A stretch of DNA of 64,000 nt from Gordonibacter sp034932485 (GCA_034932485.1 JAYFOQ010000021.1:1-64000), one strand, 5' to 3'; shown: positions 16,687 through 24,423, numbered from the stretch's first letter. Notes: generated by a model not told the origin, from the sequence alone. Made by a program: numbers and translations.

Positions 16687-17821
16687 ATGTCATACATCAA
16701 GGATAAAGTATCACGCCTGCCGCTTCCCATTGTTCCAGCAACGCTCGGACTGTTGGTTTTAAGTGGCTTTTACGAGACTATCGGATATCCGTTCGTACAT
16801 ATGACCGGTTTTTTTGTTGCAAGTCTCATAGCTATTGCCTACAGCCTAAAAATAGCCTTTCACTTTAGAGGGGTTGTGGCAGGTGAATACGCAAACCCCA
16901 TGCTTGCAGCCTTATATCCGACTCTACCTATGCTTATAATGGTACTGTGCGCTTATATTGCACAGCTGTTTCCAGCTATAAGTTCGGGCGCGCAGATAGT
17001 GTTTTTCATCATGCTTGCGCTCCTTTTTTGTTCACCTTATCGTTTTCTTCGCGCGGTTTTTCCTGCGGCGTTTCGAGTGGAAAACGTTTATGCCTAGCTG
17101 GTACGTTACCACCAACGGCGTCATGGTTTCTACCGTTGCTGGGATGCAGTTCATGCCAGAACCACTTGCTGCTGGAATCGTTGCATGGGGCATTGGCATT
17201 TATCTTATTTTGACCCCATTCATGTTGTGGCGTATGAAACGCTGCGAAGTGGCAGAGGCTATGATGCATTCGCAGGCTATACTTCTTGGGCCCTGTAGTA
17301 TGTGCCTCGTTTCCTATGTGAACGTGTTTTCTCAACCTAACCTGTTCGTGGTAGGCTTTTTGTTTGCTTGCGTTGTCGCGTCACTTTGCTATGTAGTATG
17401 GAAACTACCAAAATTCTTCTCTGTTGCCTTTCATCCTGGATATGCGGGTATGACTTTCCCCTTAGCGGTGGGCTTACTTGCAACACAATCCTTCTCAACC
17501 GTATTTTTTGCGGCGGGTTTTGCCGATGTTTCATGGATGGCTACCCAGCTTGTGGGTATTCAGCTTTTAATGACGACCACTATCGTAATTGTCGTTGCCT
17601 CACGCTTTGTTGGGCTGCTTGCGGCAAGCTTTACTCGCGGTCACAATTCGGGGGTATTTGATCCCGGTCAACTAGCTGTACTGCGCGCATTGCGCGCCTA
17701 TCTACGTCGAGGCGCCGCGGCAACCGAAGATGCTACGAAGGCAGAGGAGTTTGTACCTATTGCCGCAGGTGGCGATTGCCTTTTAGATTGTTCTGAAGGT
17801 TCATCCGGAAATCATTCTTAA
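16687..17821 (+). pseudogene. TDT/TehA-family transporter, frameshifted in a T homopolymer
   Basis: Two frames together encode one TDT-family (tellurite-resistance/C4-dicarboxylate type) membrane protein of about 377 residues. The first half (ATG 16687, after AAGGGACGG) runs ... LPIVPATLGLLVLSGFYE to a stop at 17097. The second, one base out of phase, carries WYVTTNGVMVSTVAG, the typical WYVP-type helix start, to 17821. The break lies at six Ts (17024-17029): with five Ts the reading becomes ALLFVHLIVFFARFF and the frames join perfectly. This is a recent indel, a phase-variable run or a sequencing error. It sits downstream of the flavoprotein, suggesting shared substrate use. Confidence 0.75.
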
Positions 17822-17846
17822 CTACTGTACTGACCAGTTTTTCTGT

Positions 17847-19103
17847 CTATAATGCAAAATAGTATGAATGTGTTAAATAGGTTTGTTCATAGCGCTCCGA
17901 AAGCGTTTGTAAATAGTGTTTCATTTGATCAAGCCCTACTTCGCCCTTTTCGTAGCGCTGTAAGGTGCGCATGAACGATGCTTTTTCACGACCGTCAACA
18001 AGGTTAGATACGTATCCCCAAACATGTTGTGCTGCATTGATCGCGCTTCCTTGAGAGGTGGATTTACTCAATGCCTCTTCCACCAAGCAATAAAACGAAC
18101 GAACAGGATAGGATTCTTTATCTTTAAGAAGGGTCCGAATTTCTTGATAGATTGCCTGATCGTGTTCGAGCACTGAGTACTTGTACCGACCCCACTCGCG
18201 TTCAAGTGAATATATTTTTTTTCGAGGATCTAACGCAATGCTACATTTTACGGCCGAAAGATTTTTATCTTTCACTTCAAGCATAATGTCGGGGGAGCGA
18301 TCTCTAAGAAAATCGACGAATTCTAAAAACGTGTCAAGTATTATAGTTTCCGAATGGCTTCCTGATCTTTTACAGGGAGCTTGTTGCGAATAGTGGATCT
18401 TCTGGCGGCCGTCTTTTTGACCCCATGTTTCCTTAGCGGCATCTAAAAGGAAAAGTTCGTCTGGGGAGTCTGGTTCATGATTTAGACGATGATGTAACAC
18501 GTCAAACACCATCGGAACGCCGCAGGTACGGCTTACCGAAAGGGCATTCTTCGCCGTAAATAACCGATCGTCGTTCTCAATAACCAAACGACACTTTATT
18601 GAGTCGGGCAGTAACAAAAAACGGGTGACGAAACGGTTCATTGCTTCCTGTCGATTACCATACATGCCACCAATGTGTAGGACTATCTTTGATGACGTAT
18701 CCATACCAAGTCCGTCGAGCAAAGATGCATGATAGGCAAGATCAACAACTGCGCGCTCGGCCACTGAGTCATCGGGGGAGTTCAATACGGTATACTGTCC
18801 CGGGTGCATGCTTAATCTTATGCCGTTAGTACGCGCCTTAGTGCCAAGTGTATGCAGCTTTTCTGAGAAATGTGCGACCCAATCAAGCTGGTTAATTGGG
18901 TTCGACCCAAAAGGGATGAGATCTGAACTAATGCGGAAAAGACGTATGCTATTGTCAGCGCAGTAGTCAAGTACAGCATCTAAGGCCTCCAGATTGTGTT
19001 CGATAACTAAGGCTAGCGCATCGTCAGTCGCATGTTTTCTTGTTATTGAACGCATCTTGCCTTCAGGAAGCGCCAGTGTTTTTGACGCGTAACCAATATT
19101 CAC
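17847..19103 (-). CDS. uvsE: UV damage endonuclease UvsE fused to a DUF1722-like domain
   Basis: This 418-residue protein has a TIM-barrel UvdE domain in the first 300 residues: MNIGYAS, FRISSDLIPFGSNP, RLSMHPGQYTVLNSP, KIVLHIGGMYG, RLVIENDD, FDVLHHRLN and MLEVKDKN, carrying the metal ligands. UvdE nicks DNA 5' to UV photoproducts. After about residue 320 comes a second region with HVWGYVSNLVDGREKASFM and QRYEKGEVGLDQMKHYLQTL, matching the DUF1722 (YbgA-like) pattern often linked to photolyases. The gene stands alone, facing the broken transporter gene. Confidence 0.88.
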   Translation of the reverse strand: MNIGYASKTLALPEGKMRSITRKHATDDALALVIEHNLEALDAVLDYCADNSIRLFRISSDLIPFGSNPINQLDWVAHFSEKLHTLGTKARTNGIRLSMHPGQYTVLNSPDDSVAERAVVDLAYHASLLDGLGMDTSSKIVLHIGGMYGNRQEAMNRFVTRFLLLPDSIKCRLVIENDDRLFTAKNALSVSRTCGVPMVFDVLHHRLNHEPDSPDELFLLDAAKETWGQKDGRQKIHYSQQAPCKRSGSHSETIILDTFLEFVDFLRDRSPDIMLEVKDKNLSAVKCSIALDPRKKIYSLEREWGRYKYSVLEHDQAIYQEIRTLLKDKESYPVRSFYCLVEEALSKSTSQGSAINAAQHVWGYVSNLVDGREKASFMRTLQRYEKGEVGLDQMKHYLQTLSERYEQTYLTHSYYFAL

Positions 19104-19378
19104 AATCTAGCCCCTTTTCACTTCAAAGCACATTGGGTTTGAATTGCTGGGATCATACCCCCGAACTACGCTTTACTGCAGGTCCGTTACGGAATTGAGT
19201 ATGTGTCTTTTATTGGCGGGTTTTCCTTGTAGTTGTTAATGAATCGACAATCTATTTGAATACAACATTCACTTTGATAGTACTAGTTAAATAAGACCAC
19301 TTTGCATCACCCCTCCATATCCCATACAGGACCCGAAAAAGCTGAAATCAATATCAACAGCGTGGCGAGGATCAAGAA
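19104..19378. other. Intergenic region with no recognisable gene
   Basis: The stretch before uvsE presumably carries its promoter. I see no conserved frame, tRNA or strong hairpin here until the terminator at 19379. Confidence 0.4.
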
Positions 19379-19419
19379 AAGCGCGATAAAGAATGAAGTT
19401 TGAGTTCTTTATCGCGCTT
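19379..19419 (-). terminator. Strong hairpin, terminator of the small gene at 19409-19594
   Basis: AAGCGCGATAAAGAA and its exact complement form a 15-bp stem around an 11-base loop. On the minus strand it is followed by TTCTTG. The stop codon of the small minus-strand frame lies inside the 5' arm, a common arrangement. Confidence 0.6.
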
Positions 19420-19594
19420 CTTCCTTCAGCAAGGCAAGCTGCTTGGTCGTTCTCAAGCCCCCCTTTGAGAGTAGAATCCAAAGCTGATCAAGGCTTCTAT
19501 CGTTGAAAACATTCTTTTGCGAAGAAGATTTCAGTTCACTGGCTTTATATGAAAGAGCGAAACCTAGATAGCATAGGAGCATGAAGGCAGGCAT
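19409..19594 (-). CDS. Small membrane protein with SHOCT-like tail, possibly 5'-truncated
   Basis: This 61-residue frame has one hydrophobic helix (PAFMLLCYLGFALSYKA) and a C-terminus SLDQLWILLSKGGLRTTKQLALLKEE resembling the short SHOCT domain (L..L..L...G.IT..EF...K). No ribosome site precedes the ATG or the GTG at 19597, and the hydrophobic reading continues upstream (IYAFIV) to an in-frame TGA near the dif-like site. It may therefore be a remnant that lost its 5' end. It ends in the strong terminator hairpin. Confidence 0.35.
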   Translation of the reverse strand: MPAFMLLCYLGFALSYKASELKSSSQKNVFNDRSLDQLWILLSKGGLRTTKQLALLKEEAR

Positions 19595-19635
19595 CACTAT
19601 AAAGGCGTAGATATCCGAGTGTCATTATTCTTTCA

Positions 19636-19663
19636 ACTTTACATAAGATACGTTATCAATAAT
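19636..19663 (-). other. dif: dif-like XerC/XerD recombination site; left prophage junction
   Basis: Read on the minus strand this 28-base site has a XerC arm ATTATTGATAA (19653-19663), a six-base core CGTATC (19647-19652) and a XerD arm TTATGTAAAGT (19636-19646). The XerD arm differs at one position from the TTATGTAAACT arm of Bacillus subtilis dif as I recall it, and the GATAA-N6-TTATG centre is the general dif pattern. The XerC arm and core recur at 25599-25615; the XerD arm does not. This is the expected full dif regenerated at one end of a dif-integrated phage. Confidence 0.75.
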
Positions 19664-19664
19664 T
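19647..19664 (+). repeat. Left 18-bp direct repeat of the prophage
   Basis: GATACGTTATCAATAATT is present here and again at 25599-25616; the flanking bases differ on both sides. It equals the XerC arm plus core of the dif-like site, plus one base. Confidence 0.9.
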
Positions 19665-19730
19665 GGTATATTTCTTCCTGTTCGGGGATGTGGTGAAAAA
19701 TAATGGAAACCCCGGGAAGGATGCATAAAA

Positions 19731-19979
19731 ATGAAAACACATGCAAAAGCACTATTTATCTCTGCAACACAAAAAGAGTTCGAGTCCAAGGGTAAGCAAG
19801 TCCTTTTCCAGCGTGTCGTTTTGATGGCTCCTGATGATGACGATACCATTTCTTTAACTGCTCCGGTTACGGTTGATTTTTCAGCTTGTAAAAAGATGCA
19901 GGCTTATGATTTCATCCTGAATGTCTATAAAGATTTCAAGGGGTATCTAAAGGCTAAAGTTGTTTCTGTCGCGTCCTAG
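19731..19979 (+). CDS. Small prophage protein, candidate ssDNA-binding protein (gpV-like role)
   Basis: This 82-residue acidic protein (MKTHAKALFISATQKEF ...) has alternating hydrophobic segments that suggest a small beta-rich fold (VLFQRVVLMAP, ISLTAPVTVDF, YLKAKVVSVAS). It is the first gene after the left junction, and so the second gene after rep in the circular phage. That is where filamentous phages keep their ssDNA-binding protein. The function is inferred from size, fold impression and position; I see no diagnostic motif. A GGGAAGG ribosome site precedes the ATG by 10 bases. Confidence 0.7.
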   Translation: MKTHAKALFISATQKEFESKGKQVLFQRVVLMAPDDDDTISLTAPVTVDFSACKKMQAYDFILNVYKDFKGYLKAKVVSVAS

Positions 19980-19989
19980 GGCGGCTCTT

Positions 19990-20319
19990 ATGGCCTCTAA
20001 ATTTGACCTCCGTAAGTTTCTTGATGAGTTTGTTCGTTATGCTAATACCGTTATTCCTTATGATGAGCAATTCGGAACTTTTACTATTGAGTTGCATTTC
20101 TCGGTTCTTAACGGTCGTTTAACGTGTGTTCTTACTGCTCTTGATGCCGCTTTTACTGATTATTCGTTTTATTGCTCTGAGGTCTGGTCGTTACTTTTCT
20201 TGACGATTGACACTCTTAATCGCAATCAAGGGTTTTGCAACCTAAGCAAAAATCGAACCTTTGTTCTATCTGTCGATAAAGACCGTGGGGGACTAGCCTA
20301 CGGTTCGGTAGGTGTTTAA
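19990..20319 (+). CDS. Prophage protein of unknown function
   Basis: This 109-residue soluble protein (MASKFDLRKFLDEF ...) is not recognised. It is rich in aromatic residues (VWSLLFLTIDTL, YSFYCSEV) with no signal peptide or membrane helix. The ATG at 19990 is preferred over a frame starting at 19960, which overlaps the previous gene. It is three bases from the next gene start, so these early genes form one tight transcription unit. Confidence 0.6.
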   Translation: MASKFDLRKFLDEFVRYANTVIPYDEQFGTFTIELHFSVLNGRLTCVLTALDAAFTDYSFYCSEVWSLLFLTIDTLNRNQGFCNLSKNRTFVLSVDKDRGGLAYGSVGV

Positions 20320-20321
20320 TC

Positions 20322-20690
20322 ATGGTTGAAAATGCTGATCTTCAAGACCTTTACCGTTTGCTTGCTGACACGCTCGATGGTTTTAACAAAACACATGATA
20401 CGCAAGTTAACTATGTCGATTTTGCCGCTACTCTCCCCTCTGCTTCCTACAGTGGTTCGGTTGTTTGCCGCGAACACCCCGATAACATTATCGATTTTCA
20501 TTATCGAGATTTGCGGGAAGGTGATTTCGATTGGTATTCCCCTGATGACTGGGCGCATGTTATTTGTGATCGTGAAGCTATAGCTAACGCTAATCGTCGT
20601 GAGGCTCAACGCGCCCATCGTGAGGGGCGCAAGGTCTCATGCTTTATTCCTTCCTATGAATCTCTGTATGGTGACGAGGTGTGTTTCTAA
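20322..20690 (+). CDS. Prophage protein of unknown function, paralogue of the next gene
   Basis: This 122-residue acidic protein has an N-terminal half LQDLYRLLADTLDGFN that matches IQDVYRRVADLVNDYN in the following gene, and both continue with an aromatic-rich F-D/A ... SG/GG ... V/YCR/VARE segment. The C-terminus (ANRREAQRAHREGRKVSCF) is basic and absent from the shorter copy. No known domain is recognised. Confidence 0.6.
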   Translation: MVENADLQDLYRLLADTLDGFNKTHDTQVNYVDFAATLPSASYSGSVVCREHPDNIIDFHYRDLREGDFDWYSPDDWAHVICDREAIANANRREAQRAHREGRKVSCFIPSYESLYGDEVCF

Positions 20691-20923
20691 TGACTACCTA
20701 TCATCGTGACAGAACCGTCCCGTTAATCTTGCCTGATCAAGATAGCAACGAAATACAAGATGTTTACCGTCGTGTTGCTGATTTAGTCAATGATTACAAC
20801 ATGCAGGGTAAATGTACGATTACTTGTGTTCAGTTCGATTTAACAGGTGGCAATTTTGGCGGCAATCAGCGAGACTATCGCGGCTGCTATGTCGCTCGCG
20901 AGAGGGTCGATCTTAATGGATGA
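20690..20923 (+). CDS. Prophage protein of unknown function, shorter paralogue
   Basis: This 77-residue protein starts at an ATG that overlaps the TAA of the previous gene (TAATG). Its core IQDVYRRVADLVNDYN resembles the neighbour at 20322. It lacks the basic tail. It overlaps the next small coat gene by eight bases, so translation is probably coupled. Confidence 0.6.
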   Translation: MTTYHRDRTVPLILPDQDSNEIQDVYRRVADLVNDYNMQGKCTITCVQFDLTGGNFGGNQRDYRGCYVARERVDLNG

Positions 20924-21113
20924 CGTTATCGCGATAGCTGCCGAAGTTGCTGCTGATACATCTGGTTATCAGATCACACAGCAAGACGTTACTAATCTAA
21001 CAAGCCTTGCTACTACGGTAAGTGTCGAACTGTGGGTGCTAATTGCTTTGCTAGTTCTGATTGCTGGTCTTATCTTTGCAGCTATCGCTACGAGATTTTG
21101 GCGGGTTGGCTGA
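20916..21113 (+). CDS. Minor coat protein candidate, single membrane helix
   Basis: This 65-residue protein has an acidic N-terminus (MDDVIAIAAEVAADTSG) and one strong membrane helix near the end (VELWVLIALLVLIAGLIFAAIA) followed by a short basic tail (TRFWRVG). This is the plan of filamentous phage coat proteins. It lies in the slot where gVII/gIX-type minor coat genes precede the major coat gene. The ATG at 20916 follows GAGAGGG. Confidence 0.65.
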   Translation: MDDVIAIAAEVAADTSGYQITQQDVTNLTSLATTVSVELWVLIALLVLIAGLIFAAIATRFWRVG

Positions 21114-21283
21114 TGGAATTATCATCGTTTGCTTTACTTACGCAGTCTTTTCTGCCTACTGATTTTGTCGATTTTCTTAGTCAGTTATGGCCGCTTTTTC
21201 CCGCTGGGGTATTGCTGGGCGTTCTTGCTTGGCTGGTATCCATAACCGTTTATACGGTATTGCAAATTCTCAACAAGGCTTAG
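21113..21283 (+). CDS. Minor coat protein candidate, single membrane helix
   Basis: This 56-residue protein starts on TGATG, overlapping the previous stop. A hydrophobic N-terminal half (MELSSFALLTQSFLP) leads to a membrane helix (FPAGVLLGVLAWLVSITVYTVL) and a short tail QILNKA. Size and position match the small minor coat proteins of filamentous phages. It precedes the major coat gene by 15 bases. Confidence 0.65.
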   Translation: MELSSFALLTQSFLPTDFVDFLSQLWPLFPAGVLLGVLAWLVSITVYTVLQILNKA

Positions 21284-21298
21284 AAGGGAGGTATCAGC

Positions 21299-21457
21299 AT
21301 GGAAGGTATCGTAACTGCTCTGACCACGGCTATTGGCACATTCGCCACTAGCGCTATGAGTGCAATCGCCTCTATTGTGCCCGTGGCACTGCCCATCATG
21401 GGCGCTCTTGTGGTTGTAGGTATTGGCATCAAGGCATTCCGCAAGTTCGCAAAGTAA
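21299..21457 (+). CDS. Major coat protein (pVIII-like)
   Basis: This 52-residue frame starts at 21299 after a strong GAAGGGAGG site. The N-terminal half (MEGIVTALTTAIGTFAT) is small-residue rich and amphipathic, the middle (VPVALPIMGALVVVGIGI) is one membrane helix, and the C-terminus KAFRKFAK is basic to contact DNA. This is the classic layout of inovirus major coat proteins, which are mostly about 50 residues when mature. There is no cleavable leader, so the primary product may be the mature form. A terminator follows directly, which would set high expression of this gene. Confidence 0.85.
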   Translation: MEGIVTALTTAIGTFATSAMSAIASIVPVALPIMGALVVVGIGIKAFRKFAK

Positions 21458-21481
21458 GCACCATTTGCATTTAGTTATTGG

Positions 21482-21512
21482 TTGTCGGGCTTGTAAAGCG
21501 CAGGCCCGGCAA
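21482..21512 (+). terminator. Terminator directly after the major coat gene
   Basis: TTGTCGGGC and GCCCGGCAA form a 9-bp stem (one G-U pair) with a 13-base loop, followed by TTCTCTTTT. It lies 25 bases after the coat stop, in the same place as the central terminator after gene VIII of coliphage M13/fd. Confidence 0.75.
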
Positions 21513-21544
21513 TTCTCTTTTGTGGTGATAAGCGAGGTGATATA

Positions 21545-23569
21545 ATGGTCAAGAAGGTAATACAAGTAGCGCTCGCGTCCTTACTCGTGTTCTTTGTCGC
21601 CGCTCCTCTTATCGTGGGGGTATATGATGCATCCAACTTACGAACCAACAGAACAACAGAACCAGCTTTGGGAACACTTGTCACAAAATCCGAATTACAA
21701 GGATGGGGAGGATATTCATATCCTTCAGACAATTCCTTTGGGGATGCAGCAGGATATATCCAACAAAGTGGTAATACCTTATCTGAAACATCAACGGGAA
21801 AAGAGGCTGTTACCCTTACTGATTGGTATAGTGGCAATACTGATATTGATAATAGCTTACGAAGTGGTGACGTTCATTTAGTATATGAATTTGCTGATGG
21901 TTCTGTTGTTGACTTTGGGAATCCTTATATAGGCGATTGGACCGATGTATCAGCGCCCTACGATTATTATGAGGTTGTTTCTTCGGTAGACACGTCGCTT
22001 TTATCATTTCTTGAGCCGGAGAAGGCACATGCTGGGCCGCTTGGTTTTGCTCTGAATAAATTAAATTATTTAGTAGTTAAGTCTGGCTTTTACAAAAAAT
22101 TTGGTAGTTTGTTTTACTCTGCGTTTGTGTATTTAGCAATGTCAACCGGTATGAGCGCACCGGCGGCAACAAACGCATATAACGCCTTCATGCAAAGAGT
22201 ACCCGCTATAGTGCAGACAATAACTAGCGAAAACGCTGCTTGGTCTACAGAAGGTACCGCCATGATGACAATGAATTCTCTTTTACGAACTGCCGCCCGG
22301 AAGCCAACTGTAGCGGAATTTCCTGCCGCTTTGAATACAGAAATGGCGGCTAATATCGCATCGGTTGAAAGTACTGGTATGCTTCTCGGCGGTGGTACTG
22401 GTAATTTTGTCAATGCCTTGTATCAGATGGCTACAACTGCCGGCCTCCCCGCCTCTTTGGTGTATAGCGATTTTGCATTATATTTGGGTTCTTGGCTGGG
22501 CGGTCAGTTTGATGACTATTTTGATGATGTTCCTACTATTGGTGAAGTGTCTGATGTTTTTAATTACAGTCTTGATGGTGTACTAGTTCCACCAATACGT
22601 TTTTCGGATCATATCAATTTTGGCTATGGCGTTGATTTTGCTAATTCTTATCGTAACGCTTCCTCAACCTATCCTTTCTCTAATCTCCCTGATAATTGTT
22701 TGCCACAATTAAACGCAGGATTTCAAGTTGACGTCTTTAATAATCAATATTATTTAACTCTTCCCGGCTATAATTCCGGGACTAATCGTCCGGCCTTTAT
22801 CATCAATAAAAGCCCTACTGTACTGGATTATATTTCTCCTTCATGGGATGAATTATATTCCGCTGCAAGCTATGATTATATTATTAAATCAGGCACTGAT
22901 ATTTTGGTTAAAAATACCGATCGTTATACTGGCAGAGGACTTGTTAATCCTAATCTCCCTTCTGAATTTTATTTATATAAGGACGGAGTTTGGAATACCG
23001 ATCTTGGTTCATTGCAAGATTCTCCTACCGGTGAAGTCTCTATTGGTCAAGTAATCGGTGCAGATGCTGAGTTCGACGCTGACGGTAATTTGATTAACGC
23101 GGGAAATTTGAACGTACCTGACATTACCGCCCCGGGGTATATACAGCCCGGTTCCTTTTCGGAAGCCTTAGACCAAATGCAATCAACGGCAACTATAGAA
23201 AAGCCCGCACAGTCAACTAGTCCTACGATAGGTGGTACCGGTACTGTTGGCGATTGGATTAACCAAAATAAGCCAACCACTCCCGACCCTTCCGAAGAAT
23301 CTTCTCAGGATGATTTCAAGATAGAGGACTTGGAAAAGGTCTTTCCGTTCTGCATACCGTGGGACTTATACTACTTACTTGCAATTTTTACCGCTAATCC
23401 TGTAGCTCCAAATTTTAATTGGCACTTTAATTTCGCGATGGCCGGTGAATACGATTTTTACGTTGACCTATCACCTTTTGAATCAGTTGCGCAGGTGTGC
23501 CGTGCTTGCGAAACGGTGCTATTCTGCGTGGGGCTTGCACTCGTTACTAGAAACTTGATACGGGGGTAG
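21545..23569 (+). CDS. pIII-like adsorption/attachment protein
   Basis: This 674-residue protein starts with a hydrophobic signal segment (VIQVALASLLVFFVAAPLIVG). A long, aromatic- and Gly/Ser-rich extracellular region follows, then a Pro/Ser/Thr-rich linker (STSPTIGGTGTVGDW ... TTPDPSEESSQDD). It ends with a C-terminal membrane helix (VCRACETVLFCVGLALVTRNLI) and a one-or-two-residue tail. Domain order, size and position after the coat gene match gpIII-type tip proteins of filamentous phages. The segment VFPFCIPWDLYYLL before the last helix looks like a conserved element. The host receptor cannot be inferred. A GAGGTGA site precedes the ATG. Confidence 0.82.
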   Translation: MVKKVIQVALASLLVFFVAAPLIVGVYDASNLRTNRTTEPALGTLVTKSELQGWGGYSYPSDNSFGDAAGYIQQSGNTLSETSTGKEAVTLTDWYSGNTDIDNSLRSGDVHLVYEFADGSVVDFGNPYIGDWTDVSAPYDYYEVVSSVDTSLLSFLEPEKAHAGPLGFALNKLNYLVVKSGFYKKFGSLFYSAFVYLAMSTGMSAPAATNAYNAFMQRVPAIVQTITSENAAWSTEGTAMMTMNSLLRTAARKPTVAEFPAALNTEMAANIASVESTGMLLGGGTGNFVNALYQMATTAGLPASLVYSDFALYLGSWLGGQFDDYFDDVPTIGEVSDVFNYSLDGVLVPPIRFSDHINFGYGVDFANSYRNASSTYPFSNLPDNCLPQLNAGFQVDVFNNQYYLTLPGYNSGTNRPAFIINKSPTVLDYISPSWDELYSAASYDYIIKSGTDILVKNTDRYTGRGLVNPNLPSEFYLYKDGVWNTDLGSLQDSPTGEVSIGQVIGADAEFDADGNLINAGNLNVPDITAPGYIQPGSFSEALDQMQSTATIEKPAQSTSPTIGGTGTVGDWINQNKPTTPDPSEESSQDDFKIEDLEKVFPFCIPWDLYYLLAIFTANPVAPNFNWHFNFAMAGEYDFYVDLSPFESVAQVCRACETVLFCVGLALVTRNLIRG

Positions 23570-23572
23570 GGT

Positions 23573-23812
23573 ATGCTTGATTTTATTGTTGGCTTTCTTC
23601 GCTCTGTTATGGGAAACATCGTAGACCTGCTTCCTCAAAGCCCCTTCCAAGAATACTATTCAGCGCTCGGAATTGCACAGCAGGGCTTAGGCTGGCTGAA
23701 CTGGTTTGTACCTGTGGGTACACTGTTAGCTATCATGACAGCATGGCTTGTAGCGATTGCGGGATATTACGTTTTTAAGGCTTTACTTCACTGGATTGGT
23801 TTAGGTGATTAA
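23573..23812 (+). CDS. pVI-like minor coat/assembly membrane protein
   Basis: This 79-residue hydrophobic protein (MLDFIVGFLRSVMGNIVDLLP ... WFVPVGTLLAIMTAWLVAIAGYYVF) lies between the adsorption gene and the Zot-like gene, exactly where gVI sits in filamentous phages. It begins three bases after the adsorption stop. Two amphipathic or membrane segments are visible. Confidence 0.7.
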   Translation: MLDFIVGFLRSVMGNIVDLLPQSPFQEYYSALGIAQQGLGWLNWFVPVGTLLAIMTAWLVAIAGYYVFKALLHWIGLGD

Positions 23813-23814
23813 CC

Positions 23815-24423
23815 GTGACAATCTATCTTTATAGTGGCACACCGGGAAGTGGCAAAAGCCTACACGCAACACGCATTATCAAAGATAGCCTGGACTACAA
23901 AAAACCGGTGATAGCAAACTATAATTTGAATCACAAGAATAGCGATTATTTTACCTATCGCTCTAATAGCGAAATGACCCCTCAGTTTTTAGTAGATTTT
24001 GCTACGGAATACTGGCAAGACCACCGGTTCAAAGAAGATCACATTCTCCTAGTTTTAGATGAATGTCAGTTGTTGTTCAATTCGCGAGAATGGCAAAACA
24101 ATAGCCGTATGCAATGGCTTGAGTTTTTTAGTCAACATCGAAAATACGGTTACGAAATTGTATTCGTGGCACAGTTTGATCGCATGATTGATAGACAAAT
24201 CAGAAGCCTACTTGAGTATGAATTTGTGCATCGTCGTATGGGTAACTTCGGATGGAAGGGCAAGATGTTCAAGTTGCTTACCTTGGGAGAGTTGTTTGTA
24301 TGCGTAAAACGCTTTTATCCGTTACGAGAAAAAGTTGGTGTGGAGTGCTTCAAGGCGCGCAAGTCCATTTTCCGTATGTACGATAGCTACGGTGCGTTCA
24401 CGCGCAAGGCGCAGGGGGACTAA
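23815..24423 (+). CDS. Zot/pI-family assembly ATPase, short form
   Basis: This 202-residue ATPase should drive phage extrusion. A Walker A motif GTPGSGKSLHA lies at residues 8-18 and a Walker B ILLVLDECQLLF near 78-89, followed by the FSQHRKYGYEIVFVAQ sensor-like segment of the Zot domain. The GTG start lies two bases after the pVI-like stop. Unlike typical Zot/pI proteins of 350-430 residues, it has no membrane helix or periplasmic domain. This fits a host lacking an outer membrane and a phage lacking a secretin. The Zot name does not imply toxicity. Confidence 0.9.
   Translation: MTIYLYSGTPGSGKSLHATRIIKDSLDYKKPVIANYNLNHKNSDYFTYRSNSEMTPQFLVDFATEYWQDHRFKEDHILLVLDECQLLFNSREWQNNSRMQWLEFFSQHRKYGYEIVFVAQFDRMIDRQIRSLLEYEFVHRRMGNFGWKGKMFKLLTLGELFVCVKRFYPLREKVGVECFKARKSIFRMYDSYGAFTRKAQGD

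Noticed and set aside
16633..17097. Two independent small membrane-protein genes at 16633 and 17015
   Set aside because: They overlap out of frame, only together match the TDT transporter plan, and the second has no ribosome site.
23815..24423. Zonula occludens toxin
   Set aside because: Only the assembly ATPase part of Zot-type proteins is present; the C-terminal part linked to toxin activity is missing, and the context is a phage assembly module.
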